Assembly (NCBI GenBank): GCA_025642065.1
Contig: JAODUP010000677.1
Location: forward strand, 1-64,000
From: Paralvinella palmiformis
Taxonomy: Eukaryota; Annelida; Polychaeta; Terebellida; Alvinellidae
Length of the DNA: 64,000 nt
Reading direction: 5' to 3'
The notes under the pieces were generated by a model. The model saw only the letters and a list, made by a program, of their open reading frames with translations, ran no database searches and was not told the origin of the DNA. Below, piece by piece: positions 49,540-62,925 of this stretch. Each line of letters begins with the position of its first letter. The first letter of the stretch is position 1. Made by a program: the position numbers and the translations under genes.

Positions 49540-49640
49540 CACACGCACACATGCGCGCGCGCGCGCGCACACACACACACAAACCACATACACACAAGTA
49601 ACACACACATACACACACACGCACACACATACATAAGCCA
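49540..49640. repeat. CA/GC-rich microsatellite
   Basis: CACACGCACAC with a central (GC)n tract at 49,554-49,569. Confidence 0.93.
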
Positions 49641-49757
49641 CACACCTTAACCATTTCTATAATTACGCGTCTTATTATAACAACAGAATATTACGAGGGG
49701 GAACCACCTATTATATTACAAATAAAATATCAATAGTTTATATCAGCCAGAAGTCAA

Positions 49758-49758
<1 letters not shown>

Positions 49759-49831
<73 letters not shown>
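49759..49831. repeat. (CA)n microsatellite
   Basis: About 36 pure units. Confidence 0.96.
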
Positions 49832-49833
<2 letters not shown>

Positions 49834-50636
49834 CTGTACCTAGTGACACATCGCCGAGCCGCTTTATGTGGGTATATATACACACCGATAGTGGCATGAT
49901 TCTATAATACCCCATAACTCAGAACAAACACCCCCCGCCTACATGCCTTGTTAATTATCAATCATAGAAAGCCTACCCCGCTCACCCCCCGACCCACACA
50001 CCTCTATAACCAATTGCTGATTACGTATACCTTTAATACGGCTCGTAACTTACCACATTCCAATCAAATGGCAACTCGTCATTAATTATAAGTCGGGATC
50101 ACATTCACCATATTGATCTTGCGTCATTCCGGCTCACCAGGGGGCCTTTCGATCGTGGGTTTGTCACGTGATTCATACACAGCCGACCAGACACGGACAA
50201 TAGACCATAAAATAGCTCCACATCGATAGACCTCACTCTGTTTGATCACTTTGTTATGAGCCAATGATACGATGACGAAGTCGGGACACTTTGTCTAGTA
50301 AACTCCTTTATCGAGACGGAACAAGGATACCTTTGAACTGCGAGTAGTCCGTAGTGCATTGTGATCGGTGAGTATTGCATTGTGAGCGGGAGTGGTGCAT
50401 TGTGAGCGATGAGTAGTGACTTGTGAGCGGTGTACGTGAGTAGTTTACTATATTTTCTCTTTCGGTGGCTGTGCGGGGGGGGGGTTGTTAGGGCGGCTTT
50501 CTCAACAGTGGTGTTTCAAGATACAGAGTGTGTAATTCTATACCATTCTTGTTGTTTGCTTAATACTGATATGATAAATATGTCTTTTAACACTAAAACC
50601 TTTTTTGCAAACATTTATAAATACACATATATAAAC

Positions 50637-50673
<37 letters not shown>

Positions 50674-50700
50674 GCGATTGTGTTCTGTCGAGCCATCTTA
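49832..50700. other. possible 5' region of the AK5-like gene, with a short tandem repeat
   Basis: At 50,345-50,430 there are four variants of AGTAGTGCATTGTGAGCGG, about 18-20 bp each. (AT)n lies at 50,638-50,670. No coding exon was recognised. Confidence 0.4.
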
Positions 50701-50701
50701 T

Positions 50702-50882
50702 GGGCCTTCCATGGTCTAACTGGTATTGCGGTTGGCCACAAACCTCTACAATGTGAGTTCAAATCTTGGCATTGGTGGTTCTGAAGAGTGTTTCATCTCT
50801 TACTTCGCCTGATCGTCTTTGGTAATCGTTCGGCCCAGTTAGTCTACAACGCGGACACCACCGGTGGCCAAAATATCAAACG
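50702..50882 (+). mobile_element. diverged tRNA-derived SINE, same family
   Basis: CATGGTCTAACTGGTA (A box), GTGAGTTCAAATCTTGG (B box), then TTTCATCTCTTACTTCGCC, TCGTTCGGCCCAGTTAG and GGTGGCCAAAA follow in family order. The oldest-looking of the five copies. Confidence 0.7.
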
Positions 50883-51444
50883 AACGGGCCGTCCTGCCTT
50901 TTGTGTAGAATTTTCACATACATGTTTATAGCGAAAGAATCGTATTATTTGTATTCGTGGGGTGTGGGATATGTCCTTGAGTAATAGTCCCTCAACATAA
51001 CTCGCACACATGATTAGCAATCGAAGCGAGATAAATAATGCAACAAATTGACTGGTCAAATGTATATTATTTCGAGCTAGGAAACTTCCCTTTGTGCCAA
51101 ATCTAATAGATCTCTAAATATCAGTTAAATCAATCTTTCAATTTCAGACTTATGATGTAGACAATCACCAGGCATACAATTAGACGGATTACACGCATCA
51201 ATAATTTCAATTAAGAGGCCCCTGTTCCCCGTATTAATCAATGGCTTTAATTGCATCACGTGTAATTGCGTTTACTATTCAAATAGTTACCGGAAGGCAG
51301 CTTAGACGCTTAATAATAAACTGATTAAATTTATCAAACCATTAATTTATCCACGAGACACATACCCGATGTTAGAAGTCGGACCCACTTCATCCATCAA
51401 CGGCGCGATCAGAGCACGTGCTAATTGATAGCACTTTGTTTATG
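50883..51444. other. no gene recognised
   Basis: AT-rich flank between a SINE and a minisatellite. Confidence 0.45.
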
Positions 51445-51450
51445 TGTAGT

Positions 51451-51639
51451 ACGTATAAAGATGGCATAAAGAACGTATATAGAACGCATATAGAACGTAT
51501 AAAGATGGCATAAAGAACGCATATAGAACGCATATAGAACGTATAAAGATGGCATAAAGAACGTATATAGAACGCATATAGAACGTATAAAGATGGCATA
51601 AAGAACGCATATAGAACGCATATAGAACGTATAAAGATG
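51451..51639. repeat. nested minisatellite: 11 bp subunits in a 44 bp higher-order unit
   Basis: Four 11-mers, AGAACGTATAT, AGAACGCATAT, AGAACGTATAA and AGATGGCATAA, repeat in fixed order with small changes about four times. Confidence 0.88.
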
Positions 51640-51839
51640 GTATCGGGTTTGAAGAAGATGGAAAACTATCCCGTTGTTGAGGAGTCTTGATTTCTTCCTT
51701 TATTTCGTTATGAAGCTGTATATCCTATTTCGATATAGGATAACTATGTATGCGAAGAAACTTTGCGTATCGTTTAAAATCCTGCTTTTCCACAACCGTC
51801 TAATCATACGAAACTTCGTAAAACCAAGTACCTCTCTCC

Positions 51840-53038
<1,199 letters not shown>

Positions 53039-53589
53039 GCATAAACCTTGTGGTATTTCATTACCACGTCATGTTGTGTTGCTAAATTGTTGTTTAAATA
53101 ATCTAATTCACCAACCAGCTCCATACTGGGTAATGATAATATCACTCAGCGTCTGATCTAATATCAATATTAGTCGTTGGCTAAATTCGGCTAATTAAAT
53201 GTACTTGGCTCGCTTTAATAAATATATCAAATGGCATTGTTAGTGCGCAGAATCAATGCAGAAAGGTCGTGCCCTTCACAGGGTTAAACTATCTAAATAT
53301 GTACATGTACTATGATATATCTGGTTATCTTAGTGGTAGCAGTGCGGCTATATTGTTGTGTAATGTTGATATTATCAAGTCGATCAAGTCAATCAATCAT
53401 TCAATAATTTTTCTATGAAAAAAATCAAAACAAAATCCGTCATTTAGAGAATTATATTACACGACTCAGAGCATGGAATAAACGAGGGGGAATATTAAAA
53501 CATTATTAGAATGAATAACGTTATTTTAATGTTATTTTAAATTTTATTGGTATTGTGATTATCATTATTTTTTGTTCTTCTCGTTATAG

Positions 53590-54748
53590 CACCGAAGATG
53601 TCTCGAGAAATTAAAGATTATGTTGCTCAGAAGAAAGTGCCGCAATTACTTCAGGTAAATTGATGACCCTCCTTTGTTATATCTATACATTTATTCAGTC
53701 ATGGGCACAAGGCCCCAATCCTTAAATTATCTAAGTACATTAAAGCCGCTTTAATATATTTTATTTGGGCAATAACAAATTTGAGCTTAATGACATTTCA
53801 TTGGGGGGGGGGGAGGAATTACTATCATTGTTTAAAGAAGTAATAACTATGTTTTTCCCATTTGACTCGTAAATTTTGACATATTTGGTCCGTTGTAGTA
53901 ATAATTTGGTGTATATTTGTGTCGCTGTGCATTATGATAATGATATATTAACATAAAATGGAATTGGTCATCTAATATGTTTAATTTGCAATAAACGTAA
54001 CATCGCCTTTTATACATATATCAGTGTTCGAAACCCAACAATACATTATGTTTTCGGGATATTTGCGCAAGTAGTCGCCTGTTGGGCCTTTAGTCTATTG
54101 TATTATCATGGCCGACGCTTGCCAAAGGATTCGTACTATTCGCCGATATAAAACTGGAGATTACTATCGGCTATATAGATTATATAGATCACAGGTTAAT
54201 ATTCAATCCAGTTAATATCCAATGAAAGAATGGATGTTTATGGTGCTGTTCAGTAATGCGCAACATTTTTAAACGTAATTATTTTTCACGAAATAGGTCT
54301 TTAATTCAACCACAGATGCCAAAAATATTTATTTGCCAATTGCTAGAAAACCTAAAACTCTAAAAAATCAAAATCTGATCAAACCAAACCCAAACCATAA
54401 ATAATATAAAATACTGGTATTTTATTTAAGTGCTGACCCATTTACACGTTTCCTATTTAGGGGCTTTCAAAGCAAACTTCACAACCGCTATACATATAAA
54501 TAACATACACGTAATATACACGTAACGCACACATAACATTGACGTACCAAACACGTAACATTTCATGTTCCAGAGTTTGACGATTGCTCTCCTCTACAAC
54601 CAGCCAACGGATCATGCGGATTTTCTCATCAAATGCCTGGATCGAGTTCGGGATATAGGACCCGATAACGTAACATGGGACACGTTTCTGCCGGAGATCC
54701 AGAGATCTTCACTTGTACGACAGAGTACACCACTGCCAGCCATATCAG
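53590..54748 (+). CDS. AK5-like: adenylate kinase isoenzyme 5-like, N-terminal exons (partial)
   Basis: Exon 1 runs from the acceptor at 53,589 with ATG at 53,598 to donor CAG/GTAAAT at 53,654 (MSREIKDYVAQKKVPQLLQ). Exon 2, 54,574-54,748, continues in phase 0 with SLTIALLYNQPTDHADFLIK, CLDRVRDIG and WDTF, ending in phase 1. The pattern AK-EYLA---IPQL-ESL, then KP-D---YL--CL--V, then WDTF is the RIIa/Dpy-30-like N-terminal dimerisation domain that precedes the kinase domains in AK5. AK5-type enzymes interconvert AMP, ATP and ADP in the cytosol. The GxPGSGKGT kinase exons were not found in the remaining 9 kb and may lie beyond the window. Without them the assignment rests on about 77 residues. 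Confidence 0.68.
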
Positions 54749-54912
54749 GTAGTGCACTCGAATGGCCTTTTGTGTAGCGTTGAAAAAGTGATTAATTTAT
54801 ATATGTTAGAGTTAACCTGTATAATCAGGTAATATGTATATTACCTGAACCATTCAGTCTCTTGCTAACTGTGATGTAATACACATTAATATTACCTGAA
54901 CATTTGTATTTG

Positions 54913-54976
54913 TAATGATGATGATGATGATGATGATGATGACGACGATTATGATGATGATGATGATGATGATGCT
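54913..54976. repeat. (GAT)n microsatellite
   Basis: About 20 GAT units with a GACGAC interruption. Confidence 0.93.
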
Positions 54977-55331
54977 GAAGTAGACTTATTCGTCGTTTTG
55001 TTGTTCTTGTCGTTAGTGTCTCAGTTGTCGTTGTTTTTGCACTAAACATCAATAGAGTGACTCACACCCGTAACCTTATCCGCCAGCGAACACCATCAAC
55101 TTGCTAAACGTATTGTCATCATAACGTCTTCGTTCCCCTTTCACTTCAGAAGAGAGGAAATAGCGACCCACTTCCTCCTTTGTGATGAACATACGCCGAG
55201 GTATAACTAACCTTCAGTCTCAGTAAAGATTTCTAGACAATAATCAGACTCCATTTTATTTACATATGATAATAAGTCAATTTCTTTTACAAAGTAAGTA
55301 TTCATAACTTTGGAAATATTACTAAACATAA

Positions 55332-55389
<58 letters not shown>

Positions 55390-55990
55390 ATAACAATATT
55401 CCTTTTTACGTAAAACTTTTTACATATATTTTCAGAATTATCTTCAGCAGGAAGTGAATGAAAGGAGTCAATTTAATATTTAATGTGTTAATAATAGTCA
55501 TGTAATTATAGACGAACTCATGGCGTTCTCGTTTTATGTAACTTATATAATAGTGTATACTAATAATGAATGTTGTAATATAATATAATGTCAGGGAGGC
55601 TAAGTGTAATACAGCTATATATTTTGTACAGTGTGATAGTTATTTGTAGTGTAATAATTTATTTTTAAACATTTTAAAGCATACTCTCACGTCATACTCG
55701 AATAAAACGAATACGTTCTGATGAAGTATTTATTCTTTATTTTGTATTTCTACTTGCGTAGTTTCGTTCTTCTGTTTATTAGGTGAGTGAATGAGTCACT
55801 CGGTGAGTCAGTGGGTCAGCCAATTAGCCAATCCAATGGTTATTTTCTGTAACTGTGGTGTAACGAGATAGCTACGAAAAGTTTCATTTTATGTCACCAC
55901 TTTTTATCGTATCTCCAGACATCAAATACTATAAAGTAATAACTGAATGGGTTAAGTAAATAGATAGATAATAAATATAGAACCAATCAG
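54977..55990. other. AK5-like intron or intergenic sequence
   Basis: (AT)n at 55,336-55,383. No exon recognised. Confidence 0.45.
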
Positions 55991-55995
55991 TTGAT

Positions 55996-56812
55996 CACTG
56001 AACTACATCTACTTGTTATGTAACACTGAACTACATCAACTTATTATGTAACACTGAACTACATCGAATTATTATGTAACACTGAACTACATCGACTTAT
56101 TATGTAACACTGAACTACATCGGCTTATTATGTAACACTGAACTACATCGAATTATTATGTAACACTGAACTACATCGACTTATTATGTAACACTGAACT
56201 ACATCAACTTATTATGTAACACTGAACTACATCAACTTATTATGTAACACTGAACTACATCGAATTATTATGTAACACTGAACTACATCGACTTATTATG
56301 TAACACTGAACTACATCGGCTTATTATGTAACACTGAACTACATCGAATTATTATGTAACACTGAACTACATCGACTTATTATGTAACACTGAACTACAT
56401 CAACTTATTATGTAACACTGAACTACATCGAATTATTATGTAACACTGAACTACATCGACTTATTATGTAACACTGAACTACATCGGCTTATTATGTAAC
56501 ACTGAACTACATCGAATTGGTTATGTAACACTGAACTACATCGAATTGTTATGTAACACTGAACTACATCGACTTATTATGTAACACTGAACTACATCGA
56601 CTTATTATGTAACACTGAACTACATCGACTTATTATGTAACACTGAACTACATCGATTTATTATGTAACACTGAACTACATCGGCTTATTGCGTAACACT
56701 GAACTACATCGACTTATTGCGTAACACTGAACTACATCGACTTATTGCGTAACACTGAACTACATCGACTTATTGTGTAACACTGAACTACATCGACTTA
56801 TTAAGTGACTGA
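55996..56812. repeat. 28 bp minisatellite, about 29 copies, with higher-order order
   Basis: The consensus unit is GTAACACTGAACTACATCGA plus CTTATTAT. Units differ mainly in the CATC-xxxxTT positions (CAACTT, GAATTA, GACTTA, GGCTTA). These variants follow a recurring order of seven, so the array grew partly by blocks of about 196 bp. The last copies change TTATTATG to TTATTGCG. Confidence 0.95.
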
Positions 56813-59205
56813 AAACATCATTATAAATAATAAAACATTTAGGGACAGAATTATTAGAAGAACATGATGGGTACAGTGTCACAGTAAACAATAAACATCT
56901 AAGATATCATATTACTCCTGTTTGCGCTGATATAACTTCCTATCTGTTATAATTCTGCTATTGTTATTTATATTGTTTATAAACATCAAATCAAACAGGT
57001 TTAGTATTCATAATAAAAGTACAGGCTTCTGGGTTGGAAATTACGCGACGGAACACGGGTAATGTGATTCTTAAATAGTAATGGCCCTGCAAAATTACCT
57101 ATCCATACTATTATCGTATTACTATCAACATATTAATTGATCATTAGGACTCACCTGAATGTTTTTAAGTAGCTCCTTTCAATCCATCCCTTGTGAGTGT
57201 ACCACTTGAATAACGAGAGTATAAACATCAGTTTATTTACTAAATAGTCATAAATATGCCAACTTTCAATGGAAGTTAATTGCCCTTTTTTGTGTACAAA
57301 GATCTTCTGTGTACAAAGATCTTCTGTGTACAAAGATCTTTTGTGTTCACTGATCTTTATTTAATTTTCAGAACAAGAAATTGTGTTAATTCAGTACTGA
57401 AATTAGATCAAATGAGACACGTCAATATTTCTTAGCTGAGTGATTTACTTTGCCGCGGTCCTCGCTGTTTGCATGATCCGACTCATCCAACTTATGCCAT
57501 CTTCGGGATCAAGCTTATCTGTGACGGGATGGCAGAGTATGGTACCAGCAACAGCTGGCTGGTTGAGAATAGAATGACAGGTTAGATGGGGGCAGCTACA
57601 GCAGGTTATTCGATTTCTCATAAGACTAGATTTCGGCCACTTTCAACTTTGTGGTCCTTCGATCTTTCCCGTCTCACTGAGTTACCTCTAATGTTCCACA
57701 GCTTAATGGTGGGAGACGGATCCTAATATCAATATGATGACATCGTTTATTGATACTTCTTCACAAACGATGCATATTATCTTGTCAGACTTATCCACTC
57801 CATTGGCAACTCTTTTCGTTCAAACTTTCAAATGTTATTGTCAATATTAGATCAACACTATCTTCTTTTTTTAAATTTAGTTTATTTGCAGACTAATGTA
57901 AATATATATAATAACACCAAAACACATAGATACATTAAAGTACCGGGATAGCACAAGAAAGTGAAAACATATATTTCCACTGTGGTCCTGATCTGTGAAT
58001 TTATATCTGTGTTAATTGGCCAATCTCGAGTCGAATTGACTTAACATCAGTTAAATAGCGTAACATCAGCAGACCACTCAGAAATTCAGGCTGTAAATTG
58101 TTAAAAGCAAACTGATTTTGACAAGTAGCAGTGCATACAAGTGACGAATTAACGGGGGGGCGATATAATCGGAACATGACATGGGGGATCTTTTCCGAAA
58201 CTGTTGTCCCCCGTGCGAAGGAAAGGTTCCCAAATACAACCAGGCGACTCAGAAGAGGTTCGGTTTATTTCTATGTACGGAAAGTTTCCAACGGTTTATG
58301 AGGTATCTTTCTCTGACATACAATATTTGTGAAAACAACGTAATTATGTCTGTGGCTTATTAAGATCAGTTTCAAAATAGTGAGTGAGTCTTTTGTTTAA
58401 TCTTCGCATTAGTTATATCTTTCTGGGATGGTAAAGCCGAGAAACTGGGAAAACGTATACAGATATATTTATATAACATTTAATAAAATTTGTATCACAA
58501 GAAGTGTTACTGAGGCATCTAATATAAACCTTCTGCAATATAAAGATAATGTATTTTTGTCGACACGATATTTGATACGCTGCATAGAAGCGCATTCTTA
58601 AACCGTAATTATATTTGTTGAGTTTCTATTTGTCAAGCTAAAAACCTTAACAAACTTTGAATAGACTTCAAACACGAAAAACAAAATGATCGTGATACTT
58701 TGCAAACCACTCGAACTGATATATACCTGAAATATGTTGAAAATCTGAACTTATTTAATTTATTTAGTGAGTATCCTAAGCCACATCTTCCGATGTTGAC
58801 TATCATTTCACTTCTTAATTCAACACACAGAGGGGGGGTGAATGAAATGAAGCTGATTGTTATAATATTTTGAAAGTTGAACAATCAGCTTTTTCTATCC
58901 CATTAAGAAACACAGATAATTTTTATTCCTTATTAATCATTTGACGGATTATGTTCCCCCAAAAACATTTTACATTCCACGATGAAGATCAAATAATAAC
59001 AATACCAGAATATACAACAAACATATTTAAAGTATTTATACATCTAAATGTTTACAGTAGTAGCGATCAACTTGAATTTAGCATAACAAAATAAAAACTT
59101 GAATAAGGTTGAAATCAGTAATCAAATATCTGGTGAGTGAACATGATGGGGAGATTGTTTTTATTATTTGTAATTACCTTTTAGTTGAAGTCGTGGCTTA
59201 CATTA
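56813..59205. other. no gene recognised
   Basis: A triple 18 bp repeat (TGTGTACAAAGATCTTCT) lies at 57,292-57,345. No splice-bounded exon was identified; frames around 57,440-57,700 have no recognised domain. Confidence 0.4.
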
Positions 59206-59207
59206 AT

Positions 59208-59208
<1 letters not shown>

Positions 59209-59278
<70 letters not shown>
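59209..59278. repeat. (AT)n microsatellite
   Basis: About 35 units. Confidence 0.96.
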
Positions 59279-59282
<4 letters not shown>

Positions 59283-59596
59283 AATAACACATACTGAAAA
59301 TATAATTTCAATATCCCACCATTCTTACAATTGTTTCTGTGTACTCAGGTGGTAATAGTGTAATGTAAATCTCAGTAATTATCACAATTATTAGATGACA
59401 TCCTGTTGATATAAAATAAATATATGTACGTTATGTATCTAGTTTATTTGGAATGATATCAGAATATAAAGGTGTGAGTCTGAGTATTAACATATTGATA
59501 CTCACATGTCTATTTGATCATCAATGGAACATCACTGATGTAAATGGACAATATTGGCATAATGTAGTAAGTATATAGTATATATATAGATAATGT
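59279..59596. other. AT-rich spacer
   Basis: No feature recognised between two (AT)n tracts. Confidence 0.5.
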
Positions 59597-59597
59597 A

Positions 59598-59667
<70 letters not shown>

Positions 59668-59678
59668 TAATATATATG
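59597..59678. repeat. (AT)n microsatellite
   Basis: About 32 units followed by AATATATAATATAT variants. Confidence 0.95.
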
Positions 59679-59787
59679 TCAAGTATTATACACACTTATA
59701 TATGATTTAATTGGATGTAATGACAATTAAACACTATACTCAATTAAATATTATAGACAAACAGTGAATGCACTCAGTATAATTCAG

Positions 59788-59936
59788 ACACACGCACACA
59801 CACACATACATACATACATGCACACACACATACAGCAACACACACACCAACACAGATACCAACACACACACATTTACACCTGCACACGCATACACACACA
59901 CACACACACACACTCACACACACACACACACACAAA
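59788..59936. repeat. (CA)n-rich microsatellite
   Basis: ACACAC with CATACA, CAACACA and CTCACA interruptions. Confidence 0.94.
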
Positions 59937-59939
59937 TAG

Positions 59940-60837
59940 TGAACACGATTAGATAACAGAAGTAATCAGACACAAACTATAGTCCAATATTATATACATA
60001 TCATAACGTCGCTATAAATATATGATGTTCAATCACCTTTTTGTTTTATATAAACGAATCTATATATTGCTTCGACCGAGCATTTTTATCTACATTGTAT
60101 CTGATTCAAACAGAGAAGTTCTCATGACCGGAAGTGGAACCGGAAATTCACTATTCCGAATAATGGCTGAATATTCCGGCCCAAAGTCGGACTTTCAATT
60201 TTTACTTAAATAAGATACGTCAAGTCATCGTCTAATTACTGGCTTTTTAGAGATGAATCGCTAACGTCCATCGTATGGCGTTCACTAATTTTTAAACAAT
60301 ACATAGATTTCTGTAAATTTCCTTTGTTCTTCAGTCACTTGTCGGCGTAAATTGGGCAAAGTCCGATAGAATGAACTTAGAGAAATGATCAAACCGATAA
60401 TCTTTACCCATACAATATTACCGTATGAGGGGTTTTGTTCCCGTTTTTTCCCTTTCTTATAGACTTAAAGTGATTAAAATCGCATTATTCTTTACAAACC
60501 AGATGTTGTTCACATACATGACCAAAACAATAGAACACCTGATGAATAACCGAGGCCGCATAACAACTGAGCTTTGGATGTCAACACCAACGATTAGCTA
60601 TTACTCATTGTCTAAAAAGCTCTCCATAGAATAAGCCCTCAGTATGTTTGTGAAGTTCTAGAAAACAATCAGCCAACAAGACAGCTCTGATCATCTTTAT
60701 AATCAAATACTGAAGTCAAGGGCAAGGAATCTAATACGGAGATCCTGTATTCACTCTATATACAGGACGAATTTCTGGATCATACTACCACTTAAACAAT
60801 CTGACTCTATCTCAAATATCCTCTAAAGCTTATTATT
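59940..60837. other. no gene recognised
   Basis: Short chance frames only. Confidence 0.45.
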
Positions 60838-61025
60838 GGGCGCCTCCGTCGTCCAGTGGTAGCGTGTTGGACCACAGATCACTACCACCCGTGTTCGAAT
60901 CTCGGCGTAGGCATATCTGAAGGTTTTTTCGTCTTTCACTTCGTCTCATTACCTTTGGAAGTCGCTCGGCCCATTTAGCCTACCTTGTGCACAAAAGTGG
61001 CCGTAAAACATCAATCATCAATCAA
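60838..61025 (+). mobile_element. tRNA-derived SINE with perfect 16 bp target-site duplication
   Basis: Same family as 34,922: GGGCGCCTCCGTCGTCCAGT head, GTGTTCGAATCTCGG B box, the same body, and an ATCA-rich tail. TCTAAAGCTTATTATT at 60,822-60,837 is repeated exactly at 61,026-61,041. The intact duplication indicates a recent insertion. Confidence 0.93.
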
Positions 61026-61041
61026 TCTAAAGCTTATTATT

Positions 61042-62210
61042 ATAAAATAACAAACATAAATGAACAACTTTCTGTTGTACAAATACTTTTTAAAATATCT
61101 ACTACCTAGTCATATGTGTGTTATTATTATTATTATTATTATACAAGAATAATTGCAAATTGTTGACATACTGAATTTAAAGGTATCGATACGATAACCT
61201 TCAATAGATAGCAATTAATTATGTTTATCGTAACTCATCCTTATAAAAGATGTACTCGTTTACTTTAGTCACTCACTACGAGATAGTGATTTATTAATCT
61301 TTGACAAAGTTGACAGAACAGGACATCAATTTGGAGAAGTGGCACCACACAATGTTCGCTTAAGTCAGTAAAGTATCTACATTTCTCGGCAATAGAGGGC
61401 AGCACTTTTTCTAATCTCTCCAAAGGTATACGCGTAGCGTGGTCGTACCTCGAAAACGGCAATAAAGAGCCACTGATTAAATACAATAGAAACACCTAAA
61501 ACCTTCGCAACGAATAATTCAAATGATAATCAAGACAAAACGTGTTAACGAAAGTCGGCATAAAATTAATTACGCCCTATTATGGTCCATTCTTCATCCG
61601 TAACCAAAATATAACACGCCATAATTAGCATTTGTTTACGCTCTGCGTACGCCGATAGAATATAACGCTATGACGATAGAATATAACGCTATGAAGTAGC
61701 TTATTTGTGACCTGAACATTGAACACGTCTAGTGGAGCCAATACCACTGCTCAGCGAACTATGCGTCAATCTACAGGCACATTAAACCATTAACTGGTTC
61801 GCTTTAACCTGGAGTGGGCGGGCATATCTAAAGCGTGACTTTATCCGCCATTGCTAGGCGAGTGATTGTAATTCGGTGTATAGGTGTTTACAACATTCGG
61901 TTAAGGCGACCTGTTTATAAGTTGGCTATATTTTGGACGTACGACCAGAGACGACTAGCGTACATGTATGTGGCAGATAATGTTCGTCTTTTGACGATAA
62001 CCTTTGTCTCATCGATAATTCAGATAAGGTAAGATATTCCTAATACTATTTCGTGTTACATTTAGTAGGTATGGCTGTGATATTATTAGCTCACCTTAAC
62101 TTGGACATACACCAGTCAATTAACTTCCGATTTGTTTGGTTTACGTTCACTAATAAAACATTTTATTATAATATACTTTCTTTATACTAATTAACTTGCT
62201 CCGTAACACA
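61042..62210. other. no gene recognised
   Basis: (ATT)n at 61,122-61,142. The direct 18-mer GATAGAATATAACGCTAT is duplicated near 61,654 and 61,675. No supported exon. Confidence 0.45.
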
Positions 62211-62213
62211 CCT

Positions 62214-62300
62214 GGAGTGAGTGGATAAGTGAGTCGTAAGTCAGTCAGTCAGTCGGTCGGTCGGGCAGCCAGCCAGCCAGTCACCCAGTTAGTCAGTCAA
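62214..62300. repeat. GAGT/CAGT/CAGC tetranucleotide repeat
   Basis: GAGTGAG, then CAGT, CGGT, CAGC and CAGT units. Same composition as the array at 48,355. Confidence 0.85.
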
Positions 62301-62500
62301 CGTAATTCTGTTAACTATATTCTGACTCAATTTACGCTGACTCAGATACCACGCCTTGCTGTATATAAAACCAGCTGGCTCCGAGTCAAATTAGTCAAAG
62401 TGAAAATATATTATTATCAAACCAGATTTTCCTTTCTTAGACTGACTGAAGGGGAAAGTGTGCTTACATGTTTGTACAGCTGATTATATCATTGCGCACG

Positions 62501-62551
62501 CGCGTTCACGTGTGTGCGTGTGTGTGTGTGCGCGCGCGCGCGTGTGTGTGT
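62501..62551. repeat. (GT)n-(GC)n-(GT)n tract
   Basis: Alternating purine-pyrimidine tract abutting the SINE tail; it resumes on the other side of the SINE. Confidence 0.93.
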
Positions 62552-62748
62552 GATGACGATGATGATAATTGGTGTTTACGGCCATGGCCTTTTGTGCACA
62601 TGGTAGACTAAATGGGCCGAGCGACCTCCAAAGGTAACGAAGCGAATTCAAAGATGAAACAACCTTCAGATATGCCCAAGCCGAGATTCGAACAAGGGTG
62701 GTAGTGATTTGTGGCCCAACGCGCTACCGCTAGATCACGGAGGCGCCC
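62552..62748 (-). mobile_element. tRNA-derived SINE inserted in a GT/GC microsatellite
   Basis: Minus strand: GGGCGCCTCCGTGATCTAGC head, GTTCGAATCTCGG B box, family body, GAT-rich tail at the left. GT-rich sequence continues on both sides (62,501-62,551 and 62,749-62,786). Confidence 0.9.
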
Positions 62749-62788
62749 GTGTGCGTGTGTGCGTGCGTGCGTGTGTGTGCGTGTGTCA
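62749..62788. repeat. (GTGC)n/(GT)n tract, continuation of the split microsatellite
   Basis: CGTGTGCGTGTGTGCGTGCG directly follows the SINE head. Confidence 0.93.
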
Positions 62789-62799
62789 GGATTGGGGCG

Positions 62800-62925
62800 A
62801 TTACAGGACTAAGATAATCGATTACGATTATGGTTACTTGAGAATATTACGATTACAGTCATTCTGAATGTAACCGATTACGATTACATAGTAATGTAAT
62901 CACGATTACAATCGTGAATACAATG
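62800..62925. repeat. CGATTAC-rich repeat cluster
   Basis: About eight variants of (TAAT)CGATTACGATTAC in both orientations (GATTACG and CGTAATC types). Possibly the remnant of a short inverted-repeat element. Confidence 0.6.

Noticed and set aside
55996..56812. CRISPR-like array
   Set aside because: The 28 bp units are directly adjacent with no unique spacers and the context is a eukaryotic genome; it is a minisatellite.
61265..61495. Minus-strand 76-residue frame (LERLEKVLPSIAEKCRYFTD)
   Set aside because: Looks protein-like in composition, but I found no domain, acceptor or partner exon.
62800..62925. Telomere-like repeat
   Set aside because: The GATTAC words are in both orientations and irregular, unlike a TTAGGG-type array.
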